Positions 52,257-60,542 of a stretch of 64,000 bases of DNA are shown piece by piece. Each line of letters begins with the position of its first letter. Positions within the stretch are counted from its first letter, which is position 1. This DNA is from Chryseobacterium indologenes (GTDB lineage Bacteria > Bacteroidota > Bacteroidia > Flavobacteriales > Weeksellaceae): the NCBI RefSeq assembly GCF_001295265.1, contig NZ_LJOD01000004.1, positions 62,001-126,000 on the forward strand, written 5' to 3'. The notes under the pieces were generated by a model, which worked only from the letters and a program-made list of their open reading frames with translations, was not told the origin of the DNA and did no database searches. The translations under genes and the position numbers were made by a program.

Positions 52257-54281
52257 TTAAAGCTGTGTAGGACTCTCAGGAGCCTGGATTTCACTTTCTT
52301 CTTCTTTTTCTCTGATCTGAGGTTCCTCAGTTTCTGTTTTTTCCTTTTCTTTCTCAGGAATGGTATTTGTTACGGGTTTCTCTGTCAATTCAGGATCCCA
52401 TGCTCTTTTCCCGAATATTTCTTCCAGGTCTTCGCGGAAAATCACTTCTTTTTCTAAAAGCTTATTCGCTAAAGCATCCAGTTTATCTTTATTATCAGTA
52501 AGAATTCTTACTGCTCTTTCATACTGGTTTTCGATGATTGATTTGATCTCTGCATCTATTTTGGTAGCAGTTTCTTCAGAATAAGGTTTCCCGAAACTAT
52601 ATTCAGATTGGCCTGAGCTGTCGTAATATGAAATATTCCCGATATTTTCACTCAACCCGTAGATGGTAACCATCGCCTGAGCACGTTTTGTTACTTTTTC
52701 AAGATCGGATAATGCTCCTGTAGAGATATTATTGAAAATCACCTGTTCAGCAGCTCTTCCTCCCAGTGTGGCACACATTTCATCAAGCATTTGCTGAGTA
52801 GTCGTCAGCTGTCTTTCTTCCGGCAGATACCAGGCAGCCCCCAGAGACTGTCCTCTTGGAACAATAGTCACTTTTAAAAGCGGTGCCGCATGTTCTACAA
52901 GCCAGCTCACAGTTGCGTGTCCTGCCTCGTGGAAAGCTACTCTTCTTTTCTCAGATGGCTTTATGGCCATGTTTTTCTTTTCAAGACCGCCGATGATTCT
53001 GTCTACGGCATCCAGGAAATCCTGTTTTGTTACTGAAGTATGGCTATTTCTTGCTGCAATTAATGCTGCTTCGTTACATACATTGGCAATATCTGCTCCA
53101 CTGAATCCAGGAGTTTGTTTTGCTAAGAAATCTCTGTCAACATTCTCGTCAAGCTTAATCTTCTTCAAATGTACATCAAAGATCTGTCTTCTTTCGTGAA
53201 GTTCAGGAAGGTCCACATAGATAGAACGGTCAAAACGTCCTGCTCTCATCAAAGCTTTATCAAGGATATCAGCTCTGTTGGTTGCTGCCATTACAATAAC
53301 GTTCACGTCTGTTCCGAAACCGTCCATTTCCGTAAGAAGCTGGTTCAGGGTATTCTCTCTTTCATCGTTTCCGCCTGAGAAATTATTTTTTCCTCTTGCA
53401 CGACCGATAGCATCAATCTCGTCGATGAAGATAATAGCCGGAGATTTTGCTTTAGCCTGAGCAAAAAGGTCTCTTACTCTGGAAGCACCTACTCCTACGA
53501 ACATTTCCACAAAATCGGAACCTGAAAGTGAGAAAAACGGAACTTTGGCTTCTCCAGCAACAGCTTTTGCCAATAAGGTTTTACCGGTTCCCGGAGGCCC
53601 TACTAAAAGGACTCCTTTAGGAATTTTACCTCCAAGCTTGGTATATTTTTCAGAGTTTTTAAGGAAGTCTACAACCTCCTGTACCTCTTCTTTAGCCCCT
53701 TCAAGACCTGCAACATCTTTAAATGTTACCTGGATTCTTTCTTTTTCATCAAAAAGCTTCGCCTTAGATTTTCCGATAGAGAAGATTTGTCCTCCAGGAC
53801 CTCCGCCTCCACCCATCTTTCTGAAAAGAAGGAAGTAGAATAATCCTAAAATAGCAATCCATATCAATGCAGATACCAGGATATCCATAAATGGATTTTT
53901 ACCGGCTCCGTAATCTTTGGTGGTTTTAATGGCTGCATTAGAAGCTTTAAGCTGTTCAAATTTCTGAAGGAAAAGCTGCAGATCTCCGTATTTTACAGAA
54001 TAATCTGCTCTGGGAGCCATATCGAACGCAGAAAGAGGGTTACTCTCATTGGCAGATTTTTTTACCATTGCCGCTTTTGCTTCCTTGGTAAGGAAAACAT
54101 CAGCTTTTTCTGTGTCCTTGTATATAATAATATTCTGGACCTTTCCCGCCTGCATCTCTCTGAAGAAACCATCTTCATCAATAGATTTTGCACTCTCGCC
54201 TCCTAAAAAATTGGAACCAAAGAATAACAAAAGACCTATGATCACAATTGGAAAAAACCAGTTGAATCCTTTATTGTTCAT
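52257..54281 (-). CDS. ftsH: ATP-dependent zinc metalloprotease FtsH
   Basis: A 674-residue membrane-anchored AAA+ protease that degrades misfolded membrane proteins and short-lived regulators. Two membrane helices (about 8-24 and 132-152) flank a periplasmic domain. The AAA module has Walker A 'GPPGTGKT' (228-235), Walker B 'IIFIDEID' and the SRH 'RPGRFDR'-type segment (here RAGRFDR). The protease site is HEAGH (450-454). The last 45 residues form a Glu/Lys/Pro-rich disordered tail. It lies 16 bases after rsfS in one operon. It may influence lipid A synthesis, as known in E. coli; this is family knowledge, not shown here. Confidence 0.97.
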   Translation of the reverse strand: MNNKGFNWFFPIVIIGLLLFFGSNFLGGESAKSIDEDGFFREMQAGKVQNIIIYKDTEKADVFLTKEAKAAMVKKSANESNPLSAFDMAPRADYSVKYGDLQLFLQKFEQLKASNAAIKTTKDYGAGKNPFMDILVSALIWIAILGLFYFLLFRKMGGGGGPGGQIFSIGKSKAKLFDEKERIQVTFKDVAGLEGAKEEVQEVVDFLKNSEKYTKLGGKIPKGVLLVGPPGTGKTLLAKAVAGEAKVPFFSLSGSDFVEMFVGVGASRVRDLFAQAKAKSPAIIFIDEIDAIGRARGKNNFSGGNDERENTLNQLLTEMDGFGTDVNVIVMAATNRADILDKALMRAGRFDRSIYVDLPELHERRQIFDVHLKKIKLDENVDRDFLAKQTPGFSGADIANVCNEAALIAARNSHTSVTKQDFLDAVDRIIGGLEKKNMAIKPSEKRRVAFHEAGHATVSWLVEHAAPLLKVTIVPRGQSLGAAWYLPEERQLTTTQQMLDEMCATLGGRAAEQVIFNNISTGALSDLEKVTKRAQAMVTIYGLSENIGNISYYDSSGQSEYSFGKPYSEETATKIDAEIKSIIENQYERAVRILTDNKDKLDALANKLLEKEVIFREDLEEIFGKRAWDPELTEKPVTNTIPEKEKEKTETEEPQIREKEEESEIQAPESPTQL

Positions 54282-54297
54282 TTATACTTTTTAAAAT

Positions 54298-54666
54298 TTA
54301 ATATTTACTTTCAATTTTTGTAATGGCTGCATCTCCCCAAAGTTCTTCAATATCATAATACTCACGTACTTCTTTCTGGAAAATATGCACCACTACGGTA
54401 ACGTAATCAACCAACACCCACATCGCATTTTCTGTACCTTCTACATGCCATGGTCTGTCTTTAAGTTCGTTTCTTACTTTTTTCTCTACGCTGCCTGCAA
54501 GTGCGGCTACCTGCGTATTTGAGTTTCCACTACATATTACAAACGTTTCTGCTACTGAGTTTTCAATCTTGGACAGATCGAAGATCATGATATCTTCTCC
54601 CTTTACATCCTGAAGAGCTTCAACGATTTTATCTAATAATTCTTGCTTTTCTGCTGTTTTATTCAT
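54298..54666 (-). CDS. rsfS: ribosomal silencing factor RsfS
   Basis: A 122-residue protein of the RsfS/Iojap family that binds ribosomal protein uL14 and blocks subunit joining during starvation. The family core 'KGEDIMIFDLSKIENSVAETFVICSGNSNTQVAAL' is recognisable in sections around residues 19-53, as is 'WHVEGTENAMWVLVDYVTVVVHIF' near 73-96. It is the first gene of an operon with ftsH and is preceded by a TAnnTTTG promoter (54687-54694). Confidence 0.94.
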   Translation of the reverse strand: MNKTAEKQELLDKIVEALQDVKGEDIMIFDLSKIENSVAETFVICSGNSNTQVAALAGSVEKKVRNELKDRPWHVEGTENAMWVLVDYVTVVVHIFQKEVREYYDIEELWGDAAITKIESKY

Positions 54667-54686
54667 TAAAAAAATACTATAATCTG

Positions 54687-54694
54687 CAAATTTA
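54687..54694 (-). promoter_or_regulatory. -7 promoter element of rsfS-ftsH
   Basis: On the minus strand this reads TAAATTTG, 20 bases ahead of the ATG at 54666. Confidence 0.55.
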
Positions 54695-54753
54695 TTGTTT
54701 TTTCTTTACTTTAGCCTTACTTTTAGGCCCTGAAAGTCTTAAAGTTTTCTTAA

Positions 54754-55470
54754 ATGACCCAACTATTCTACCTAAAAGACTGCTCTTCTACTAATGACGA
54801 AATTTCTAAGTTTTTACTTTATGAAAATTCAGATTTTATAGGGCTGCACACCTTCAACCAAACCAAAGGCCGCGGACAGTACGGAAATACATGGGCCTCA
54901 CTTGCCGGAAAGAATCTTGCTTATACGCTGGCTGTGAAGACACAAAACTTTTTACTCTCTGATTTCCTGTTCAATTATTATACCGCAATCATTATCCGGG
55001 ATTTCCTTGCCAATTTGACTGATCATGAGGTAAAAATAAAATGGCCGAATGATATCATCCTTAAAAGTAAAAAAATTACAGGGATTCTGATTGAAAAGAA
55101 AAAAATTAATCAAAAAAATTATTTCATCATAGGGGCCGGCTTTAATATTCTTCAGGAAAATTTTGATGAAATATCCCATGCTGGCTCTATTCTGTCGCTG
55201 ACAGGCAAAGTTTTTAACCTTGATGACTTTACGTTACAGCTTCATGATTTTATTGTTGAAAGACTGAAAAATCCCCCTTCTGAAGAGGAAATTTTAAACC
55301 TTTTCAACCAATATTTATTCCGAAAAGATGAAATTTCAGTTTTTGAAATTGAAAAAAAGCGCCAAAATGGCATCATCCGCCATGCAGACGAAAAGGGTGA
55401 ACTCTGGATTGAGCTGGAAAATGACGGCATGAAGAAGTTTTACCATAAAGAGATAAAACTCCTTTACTGA
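54754..55470 (+). CDS. birA: biotin-[acetyl-CoA carboxylase] ligase (catalytic type)
   Basis: A 238-residue enzyme that attaches biotin to the carrier protein of acetyl-CoA carboxylase. The biotin/ATP-binding loop 'KGRGQYGNTWAS' (about 38-49) and the 'KWPNDIILKSKKITGILIE' segment (about 93-111) are characteristic. The C-terminal SH3-like part is short. The N-terminal winged-helix domain of E. coli BirA is absent, so it should not repress biotin genes. It stops two bases before the stop of the convergent LptF/LptG-like gene, with no terminator between them, which is unusually tight. Confidence 0.93.
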   Translation: MTQLFYLKDCSSTNDEISKFLLYENSDFIGLHTFNQTKGRGQYGNTWASLAGKNLAYTLAVKTQNFLLSDFLFNYYTAIIIRDFLANLTDHEVKIKWPNDIILKSKKITGILIEKKKINQKNYFIIGAGFNILQENFDEISHAGSILSLTGKVFNLDDFTLQLHDFIVERLKNPPSEEEILNLFNQYLFRKDEISVFEIEKKRQNGIIRHADEKGELWIELENDGMKKFYHKEIKLLY

Positions 55471-55472
55471 TC

Positions 55473-56585
55473 TTACTGATTAGCCCTTTTAAGGTACAAA
55501 TACATGGTGAGCGGAAAAAACACCATATTAGGCAGCCACATGGCTACCGCAGGCGATAAACTTTTGTTTTCAGAAACGACCTTCAATGCTTCAAAAGAGA
55601 ACACAAAAACAAAAGCCAAAGAGATTCCTATCGCAAGATTAATCCCAAGCCCTCCTCTTTTTTTCTGGGAAGCCAGCGAAAGCGCAAGGAATGTCAGGAT
55701 AATAATGGAAACCGGCATAGATGTTCTTTGATGAAGCTCATTGAGGTAAGAATTCAGGTTGCTGTTTCCTTTTTCTTTCTCACGATCGATAAACTTAACG
55801 AGTTCCGGTGTTGTTTTATTCTGTCCGAGAAGTTCGTTAGGGAAAAGTTCTTCGGGAGAATGTCCGTAGCTTTTTCTAACATCAAAGCCACTATTCAGCT
55901 TTTCTGTATCGTCTTTGTTGATGGTTTTTTCAAGATAACTTGAAAGCACAAACTGTTTTTTATCTTTATCCCAGGAAACTTCAGAGGCTTTCAGCTCATA
56001 CATTAGCTTTCTGTTTTTATCAAACTTCTGATAAACGAAACCTGAGCCTCTCTTCTCCAATTTATTCCATGAATTAACGAATATGTATTCTGTTTTGCTG
56101 AGCTGTGCAGATGCTGGAGCCGTTCCCAGAATTTTTTCTTTATTGGCAGCATTATAGGTATAGGCCTCCAATCTGTTTTTCTTAATATTTGCCCACGGAA
56201 GAACGAGATGATTCACCGCAAGAGATAATACGGCGATCAGAATTGAGGTGTACAAATAAGGTTTTGCGAACCTGTGAAAACTGGCACCGCTGCTGATTAC
56301 CGCAACAATTTCGGTATTATTGGCCATTCTGGAGGTGAAGTAAATCACGGAAATAAATACCAGAATAGACAGGAACGTTACCACAAGATTGAGAATCCAG
56401 AAGGGATAAAAGTGAATAAGAAAGTACATCAGATCCAGCTTCGCATCGATAGCCTTTGCATTTTCTATTCTGGGAATCTTTTGCTGGACATCAATGACCA
56501 GTACAACTATAGACAGCAGGATCAGCATGAAACTGAATGTTCCAAGATATTTTTTAATGATGTATCTGTCTATAATTTTGATCAT
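55473..56585 (-). CDS. LptF/LptG-family permease
   Basis: A 370-residue inner-membrane protein with six membrane helices, three near each end, flanking a periplasmic beta-rich domain (about 140-265). This is the YjgP/YjgQ architecture of LptF and LptG, which form the LPS-extracting transporter with LptB. 'IDRYIIKKYLGTFSFML' at the N-terminus is the usual coupling-helix start. Which of the two it is cannot be decided from one gene. It is translated 14 bases after tgt in a four-gene operon (mannosyltransferase, DUF4296 protein, tgt, permease) and converges on birA. Confidence 0.9.
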   Translation of the reverse strand: MIKIIDRYIIKKYLGTFSFMLILLSIVVLVIDVQQKIPRIENAKAIDAKLDLMYFLIHFYPFWILNLVVTFLSILVFISVIYFTSRMANNTEIVAVISSGASFHRFAKPYLYTSILIAVLSLAVNHLVLPWANIKKNRLEAYTYNAANKEKILGTAPASAQLSKTEYIFVNSWNKLEKRGSGFVYQKFDKNRKLMYELKASEVSWDKDKKQFVLSSYLEKTINKDDTEKLNSGFDVRKSYGHSPEELFPNELLGQNKTTPELVKFIDREKEKGNSNLNSYLNELHQRTSMPVSIIILTFLALSLASQKKRGGLGINLAIGISLAFVFVFSFEALKVVSENKSLSPAVAMWLPNMVFFPLTMYLYLKRANQ

Positions 56586-56599
56586 GTCCTTTCTTTATT

Positions 56600-57730
56600 T
56601 TAAAGCCTTTGTCTCAATACCGGAACTATAGAATTTTTCCACTCATAGAAATCTCCTGCCATGATATGTTCTCTGGCTACTTTTACCAGATCAAGATAAA
56701 ATGCAAGGTTGTGAATGGACGCAATCTGTTTTGCCAGATATTCCTTGGATACAAACAGATGACGAAGGTAAGCTTTTGAGTATTCTTTGTCTACGAAGCT
56801 TGTTCCGAACTCATCCAGAGGCGAGAAATCAGCTTTCCATTTTTCATTTTTCATATTCATAACACCCTGCCACGTAAAAAGCATTGCGTTTCTTGCGTTT
56901 CTTGTTGGCATAACACAATCCATCATATCAATCCCCAAGCCGATAGACTCCAATATATTCCACGGAGTTCCCACTCCCATAAGATATCTTGGTTTTTCTT
57001 TTGGAAGGATATCCGTTACCTCGTCAGTAATTCTGTACATTTCTTCTTCAGGCTCTCCTACGGAAAGTCCTCCGATGGCATTTCCTTCGGCACCGGCTTC
57101 CGAAATCACTTCTGCGGATATTTTTCTGAGATCCGAATAAGTAGATCCCTGAACGATAGGGAAAAGCCTCTGCTTATGTCCATACAGTTCTTTATTCTCT
57201 TCTGTCCAGTCAATACATCTTTTCAGCCACCTGTGGGTAAGCTCCATTGATGTTTTAGCCTGATTGTATTCACACGGATAGGGTGTACACTCGTCAAAAG
57301 CCATGAAAATATCAGCTCCGATCTGTCTCTGGATCTCCATAGACTTTTCTGGCGTAAACATATGATAGCTTCCGTCGATATGAGATTTGAATTTCACCCC
57401 TTCTTCAGACATTTTTCTGCTTTTGGAAAGTGAAAACACCTGAAAGCCTCCTGAATCAGTAAGAATCGGAAGGTCCCAATTCATGAACTGATGAAGTCCT
57501 CCCGCCTGCTGCATGATCTCCATTCCGGGACGAAGATACAAATGATAGGTATTTCCCAGAATAATCTGGGCTTTAATGTCTTCTTTTAATTCTCTCTGAT
57601 GAACTGTCTTTACACTGGCAACTGTTCCCACAGGCATGAAAATAGGAGTTTGTATCTTCCCGTGGTCTGTGGTAATTTCTCCTGCTCTTGCTTTTCCTTC
57701 AGAGGTTTTCTCTATATTAAAAAATTTCAT
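56600..57730 (-). CDS. tgt: queuine tRNA-ribosyltransferase (Tgt) lacking zinc cysteines
   Basis: A 376-residue enzyme that exchanges guanine-34 of certain tRNAs for the queuosine precursor preQ1. The catalytic core 'DSGGFQVFSLS' (about residues 88-98), 'GGLSVGEP' (about 225-232) and the TIM-barrel end are intact. Bacterial Tgt normally carries a zinc site C-x-C-x2-C plus His near position 302. Here the matching stretch reads 'PLDEFGTSFVDKEYSKAYLRHL', with the three Cys replaced by Gly, Ser and Asp and the His kept. The fold may be held without zinc. The start is the ATG at 57730; the frame extends 19 residues upstream without family similarity. Confidence 0.94.
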   Translation of the reverse strand: MKFFNIEKTSEGKARAGEITTDHGKIQTPIFMPVGTVASVKTVHQRELKEDIKAQIILGNTYHLYLRPGMEIMQQAGGLHQFMNWDLPILTDSGGFQVFSLSKSRKMSEEGVKFKSHIDGSYHMFTPEKSMEIQRQIGADIFMAFDECTPYPCEYNQAKTSMELTHRWLKRCIDWTEENKELYGHKQRLFPIVQGSTYSDLRKISAEVISEAGAEGNAIGGLSVGEPEEEMYRITDEVTDILPKEKPRYLMGVGTPWNILESIGLGIDMMDCVMPTRNARNAMLFTWQGVMNMKNEKWKADFSPLDEFGTSFVDKEYSKAYLRHLFVSKEYLAKQIASIHNLAFYLDLVKVAREHIMAGDFYEWKNSIVPVLRQRL

Positions 57731-57802
57731 CTGTATATTTTTTTTCTTAACCGCTGTAAACGGCTGGTGTTTCTGCGGATGAAACACAGTTCTTCATTAT
57801 GA

Positions 57803-58171
57803 TTATCTGTTCAGAACCGGCAGATCTCCCCTGTTCTTCATTTTATCCTTTATATATTTTTCCGCTTTGGGATCTTTTTTTAACAATATAAGCTGGGATT
57901 CTTCTGCAATTTCCTTCATCTGATCTTTAACAACATAATATTTGAAGCTTTCTACAAAATCTTCAGATTTTACATTATGCGTTTTCAATACAAATCTTGT
58001 TCCTGCTTCTAAATTTTTGTTCGGATACATAGTAATAGCCTGATCATTAAGCGCAAGATCCGCCAGAATCTCAGCCATGACATCTTTATCGAGAAGGTTT
58101 TTAGGCTTATCGATATAGTCTCCGCACGAAAACATGCACATCATTACAAAAATGAAGATCAGCTTTTTCAT
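57803..58171 (-). CDS. DUF4296 lipoprotein
   Basis: A 122-residue putative lipoprotein. The lipobox FSC ends at Cys16, and a short helical domain follows: 'KNLLDKDVMAEILADLALND' (about 23-42) is the typical DUF4296 opening, and 'ESFKYYVVKDQMKEIAEES' comes later. The function is unknown. Its start codon overlaps the stop of the mannosyltransferase gene in an ATGA arrangement (58168-58171), which suggests translational coupling. The longer frame from 58195 would add eight residues that would spoil the signal peptide and is rejected. It is in an operon with tgt and the LptF/LptG-like gene. Confidence 0.85.
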   Translation of the reverse strand: MKKLIFIFVMMCMFSCGDYIDKPKNLLDKDVMAEILADLALNDQAITMYPNKNLEAGTRFVLKTHNVKSEDFVESFKYYVVKDQMKEIAEESQLILLKKDPKAEKYIKDKMKNRGDLPVLNR

Positions 58172-58884
58172 AACCGGTTGATTATTGATTTCCATTTTAA
58201 ATTTAAAACCCCGAAAACGGCTTCATGAATAATTCCCCCGTTCATTTTACTTTCGCCCAAAATTCTGTTGGTAAATATAATAGGAACCTCCACAATTCTG
58301 AACCCTCTTTTGAAAGCCCTGAATTTCATTTCAATCTGGAATCCGTATCCTTTTAGTTTCACATTGTCAAGTCCTATCTCTTCCAGTACTTTTCTGGAGA
58401 AGCAGACAAAACCGGCTGTTGTATCATGAATAGGAAGTCCCAGAATAAATCGTACATACTTGGATGCAAAATAAGAAAGAAGGACTCTCCCCATGGGCCA
58501 GTTGACCACATTCACTCCTTTAGAATAGCGGGATCCGATGGCCATATCTGCCTGAAGACAGGCTTCAAAAAGCTTAGGAAGGTCATTGGGATTATGCGAA
58601 AAATCGGCATCCATTTCAAAAATGTAGTCGTATCTGTTTTCAATAGCCCATTTAAACCCGTGGATATAGGCTTTTCCCAGACCATCTTTTACGTGTCTCA
58701 CAGAGAGATGGAGATAGTGAGGGAATTTTTTCTGAAGGTCTTTAACCACTTCAGCTGTTCCGTCCGGAGAGGAGTCATCCACAACCAGAATATGAAAGTC
58801 ATCTTCCAATGCGAAAACCGCGGAAATAATATTTTCAATATTTTCCTTTTCGTTATAGGTTGGGATAATGACTAGTTTTTTCAT
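58168..58884 (-). CDS. polyprenol monophosphomannose synthase (GT2 family)
   Basis: A 238-residue glycosyltransferase of family GT2. It opens with 'VIIPTYNEKENIENII' (about 4-19), has the substrate-binding 'VVDDSSPDGTAE' (about 34-45) and the DxD-type metal motif in 'EMDADFSHNP' (about 86-95), followed by the acceptor-side 'GSRYSKG'. This pattern is that of dolichol/polyprenol-phosphate mannose synthases, which use GDP-mannose to charge a lipid carrier. It is about 240 residues, so the enzyme lacks the extra membrane domain of longer relatives. The ATG at 58884 follows a promoter by nine bases. It is the first gene of the operon running to LptF/LptG. Confidence 0.92.
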   Translation of the reverse strand: MKKLVIIPTYNEKENIENIISAVFALEDDFHILVVDDSSPDGTAEVVKDLQKKFPHYLHLSVRHVKDGLGKAYIHGFKWAIENRYDYIFEMDADFSHNPNDLPKLFEACLQADMAIGSRYSKGVNVVNWPMGRVLLSYFASKYVRFILGLPIHDTTAGFVCFSRKVLEEIGLDNVKLKGYGFQIEMKFRAFKRGFRIVEVPIIFTNRILGESKMNGGIIHEAVFGVLNLKWKSIINRL

Positions 58885-58893
58885 TTCAGTTTG

Positions 58894-58901
58894 CAAAGAT
58901 A
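58894..58901 (-). promoter_or_regulatory. -7 promoter element of the mannosyltransferase-DUF4296-tgt-LptF/G operon
   Basis: On the minus strand this reads TATCTTTG, nine bases ahead of the ATG at 58884. It is divergent from the promoter at 58939-58946. Confidence 0.6.
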
Positions 58902-58938
58902 GTTTATTTAACCTTTTTATTTTATACAAAATAATCTA

Positions 58939-58946
58939 TAATTTTG
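58939..58946 (+). promoter_or_regulatory. -7 promoter element of the DUF4271-hemD unit
   Basis: TAATTTTG matches TAnnTTTG. Because it lies at 58939, the coding frame that opens at 58868 cannot begin before it, which points to the TTG at 58961 as the start. Confidence 0.6.
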
Positions 58947-58960
58947 CAAAAAATATTCCT

Positions 58961-59629
58961 TTGCCGTTATCACAAAATTTTATAAACCACGTAAGAATAC
59001 CTGAGAACAATGATTGGGTAATTTTTATCCTGCTGGGATGCATATTTTTATATGTCTTCATGATGAATATTATAGAAAGGGATGCCAGCCTGAAAGATTT
59101 TCTGCTGCAGAAATATTTTGATGCAAGCAATAACCTGCCAAGCTGGATGATTACTTCCTGCGTAACAGCGCTTACTCTTTCTGTTCTCATCTCGCAGTAT
59201 ATTCCGATAGTTCCGAAATACATCGCCGACCTTCAGCTGTTTGGGTACCAGCTTAATAAATTCGGGTATACATTTCTGGCGGTTGTCATTTTTTACCTGA
59301 CAAAATCTGCATTAGGTTTTTTATTTTATCAAAGTATAGGTGATGGTAAAAAATGGTCTGTTTTTTATTTCACCTCTACCAAATTTTATTTTATCCTGTC
59401 ATTTTTATTAATAATTCTTTGTGTAACCCACTATTATTTCCCTGTAGACAGAAATAAAATGTTTTTATATTATTTTTCATTCTTTGCATTTGTATTCATT
59501 TTCAAGGTTTTCTTCTATCTGTTTCACAAAAACAATATTCTTCCTCAAAAATGGTATTATAAATTTTTGTATATTTGCACCCTCCAAATTGCACCTTTAT
59601 TGCTGCTTTGGAAGTTGTTATTTTTTTAA
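58961..59629 (+). CDS. DUF4271 membrane protein (TTG start)
   Basis: A 222-residue inner-membrane protein with about five or six hydrophobic helices ('WVIFILLGCIFLYVFMMNII' is the first) and a C-terminal 'FLYICTLQIAPLLLLWKLLFF' split across the last helix. It matches DUF4271, a family of unknown function found beside hemD in Flavobacteriia. The frame continues upstream to 58868, but that part lies ahead of the promoter element at 58939-58946. No ATG occurs before the first helix, so the TTG at 58961 is the most likely start. The next gene begins ten bases after its stop. Confidence 0.8.
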   Translation: MPLSQNFINHVRIPENNDWVIFILLGCIFLYVFMMNIIERDASLKDFLLQKYFDASNNLPSWMITSCVTALTLSVLISQYIPIVPKYIADLQLFGYQLNKFGYTFLAVVIFYLTKSALGFLFYQSIGDGKKWSVFYFTSTKFYFILSFLLIILCVTHYYFPVDRNKMFLYYFSFFAFVFIFKVFFYLFHKNNILPQKWYYKFLYICTLQIAPLLLLWKLLFF

Positions 59630-59638
59630 TAAAAGTCA

Positions 59639-60382
59639 ATGATGAGAATAAAGTCTATATTGGTTTCTCAACCAGCGCCAAGTGAGTCCTCTCCATATCT
59701 GGATATAGCGAAGAAGGAAAAGATAAAGATTGATTTCCGCCCTTTCATCCACGTCGAAGGAGTTGACAACAAAGAACTCAGAACGCAGAAGATAGATCTG
59801 ACGCAGTATACCGGTATTATTTTTACCAGTAAAAATGCGATAGACCACTACTTCAGACTTGCTGAAGAGCTTCGCTTTTCAGTTCCTGATACGATGAGAT
59901 ACATCTGTCAGTCTGAAGCTATTGCCAACTATCTGCAGAAACATATTGTATACAGAAAAAGAAAGATCAGCTTCGGAGAAAAAAATTTCTCGGACCTTCT
60001 TCCTCTTTTCAAAAAATTCCCATCTGAAAAATACCTTCTGCCGTCTTCAGACGTGCTGAGCCCCGATATTGTAAAAACACTGGATACTGCCAATGTAGAC
60101 TGGACAAGAGCAATCATGTACAGAACAGTATGCAGCGATCTTACGGATATTACCATTAAGGATTATGATATGCTGATCTTTTTCAGCCCTCAGGGAATCA
60201 AATCTCTTCAGCAGAACTTCCCTGACTTTAAACAGGAAGAAACAAAGATCGGTGTTTTCGGAAACACGACACTGGCAGCTGCCGAAGAAGCAGGATTAAA
60301 AGTAGATCTTATGGCTCCTACAAAGGAAACTCCATCTATGACTATGGCTCTGGAAAAGTATATTAAGGCTCTTCACAAGTAA
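59639..60382 (+). CDS. hemD: uroporphyrinogen-III synthase
   Basis: A 247-residue two-lobed cytoplasmic enzyme that cyclises hydroxymethylbilane to uroporphyrinogen III in haem synthesis. The family is poorly conserved; the visible hallmarks are 'YTGIIFTSKNAIDHYF' (about 56-71), 'DMLIFFSPQGIKSL' (about 177-190) and 'IGVFGNTTLAAAEEAGLKVD' (about 205-224). The gene follows the DUF4271 gene closely and is probably read from the same transcript, though a TATATTTG element at 59570-59577 could add its own start. Two in-frame ATGs are adjacent (59639 and 59642). Confidence 0.92.
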   Translation: MMRIKSILVSQPAPSESSPYLDIAKKEKIKIDFRPFIHVEGVDNKELRTQKIDLTQYTGIIFTSKNAIDHYFRLAEELRFSVPDTMRYICQSEAIANYLQKHIVYRKRKISFGEKNFSDLLPLFKKFPSEKYLLPSSDVLSPDIVKTLDTANVDWTRAIMYRTVCSDLTDITIKDYDMLIFFSPQGIKSLQQNFPDFKQEETKIGVFGNTTLAAAEEAGLKVDLMAPTKETPSMTMALEKYIKALHK

Positions 60383-60406
60383 TCTTTTATACAGAAAATA
60401 AATAAG

Positions 60407-60441
60407 GCCGTCTTTTCATACAGGAAAGATGGCTTTTTTTT
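60407..60441 (+). terminator. Rho-independent terminator after hemD
   Basis: GCCGTCTTTTC pairs with GGAAAGATGGC with one G-T mismatch and ends in eight T residues. The next promoter starts within a few bases. Confidence 0.85.
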
Positions 60442-60444
60442 AAT

Positions 60445-60452
60445 TAAATTTG
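60445..60452 (+). promoter_or_regulatory. -7 promoter element of ptrB
   Basis: TAAATTTG lies just beyond the hemD terminator and 90 bases ahead of the ATG at 60543. Confidence 0.5.
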
Positions 60453-60542
60453 AACAAAATTTAATATTGAATAAAACGTCTGTACTTTACAAAGAATGTA
60501 CAACAGACGATAATCCGCACCATAAAAAATTAACAAATCCGG

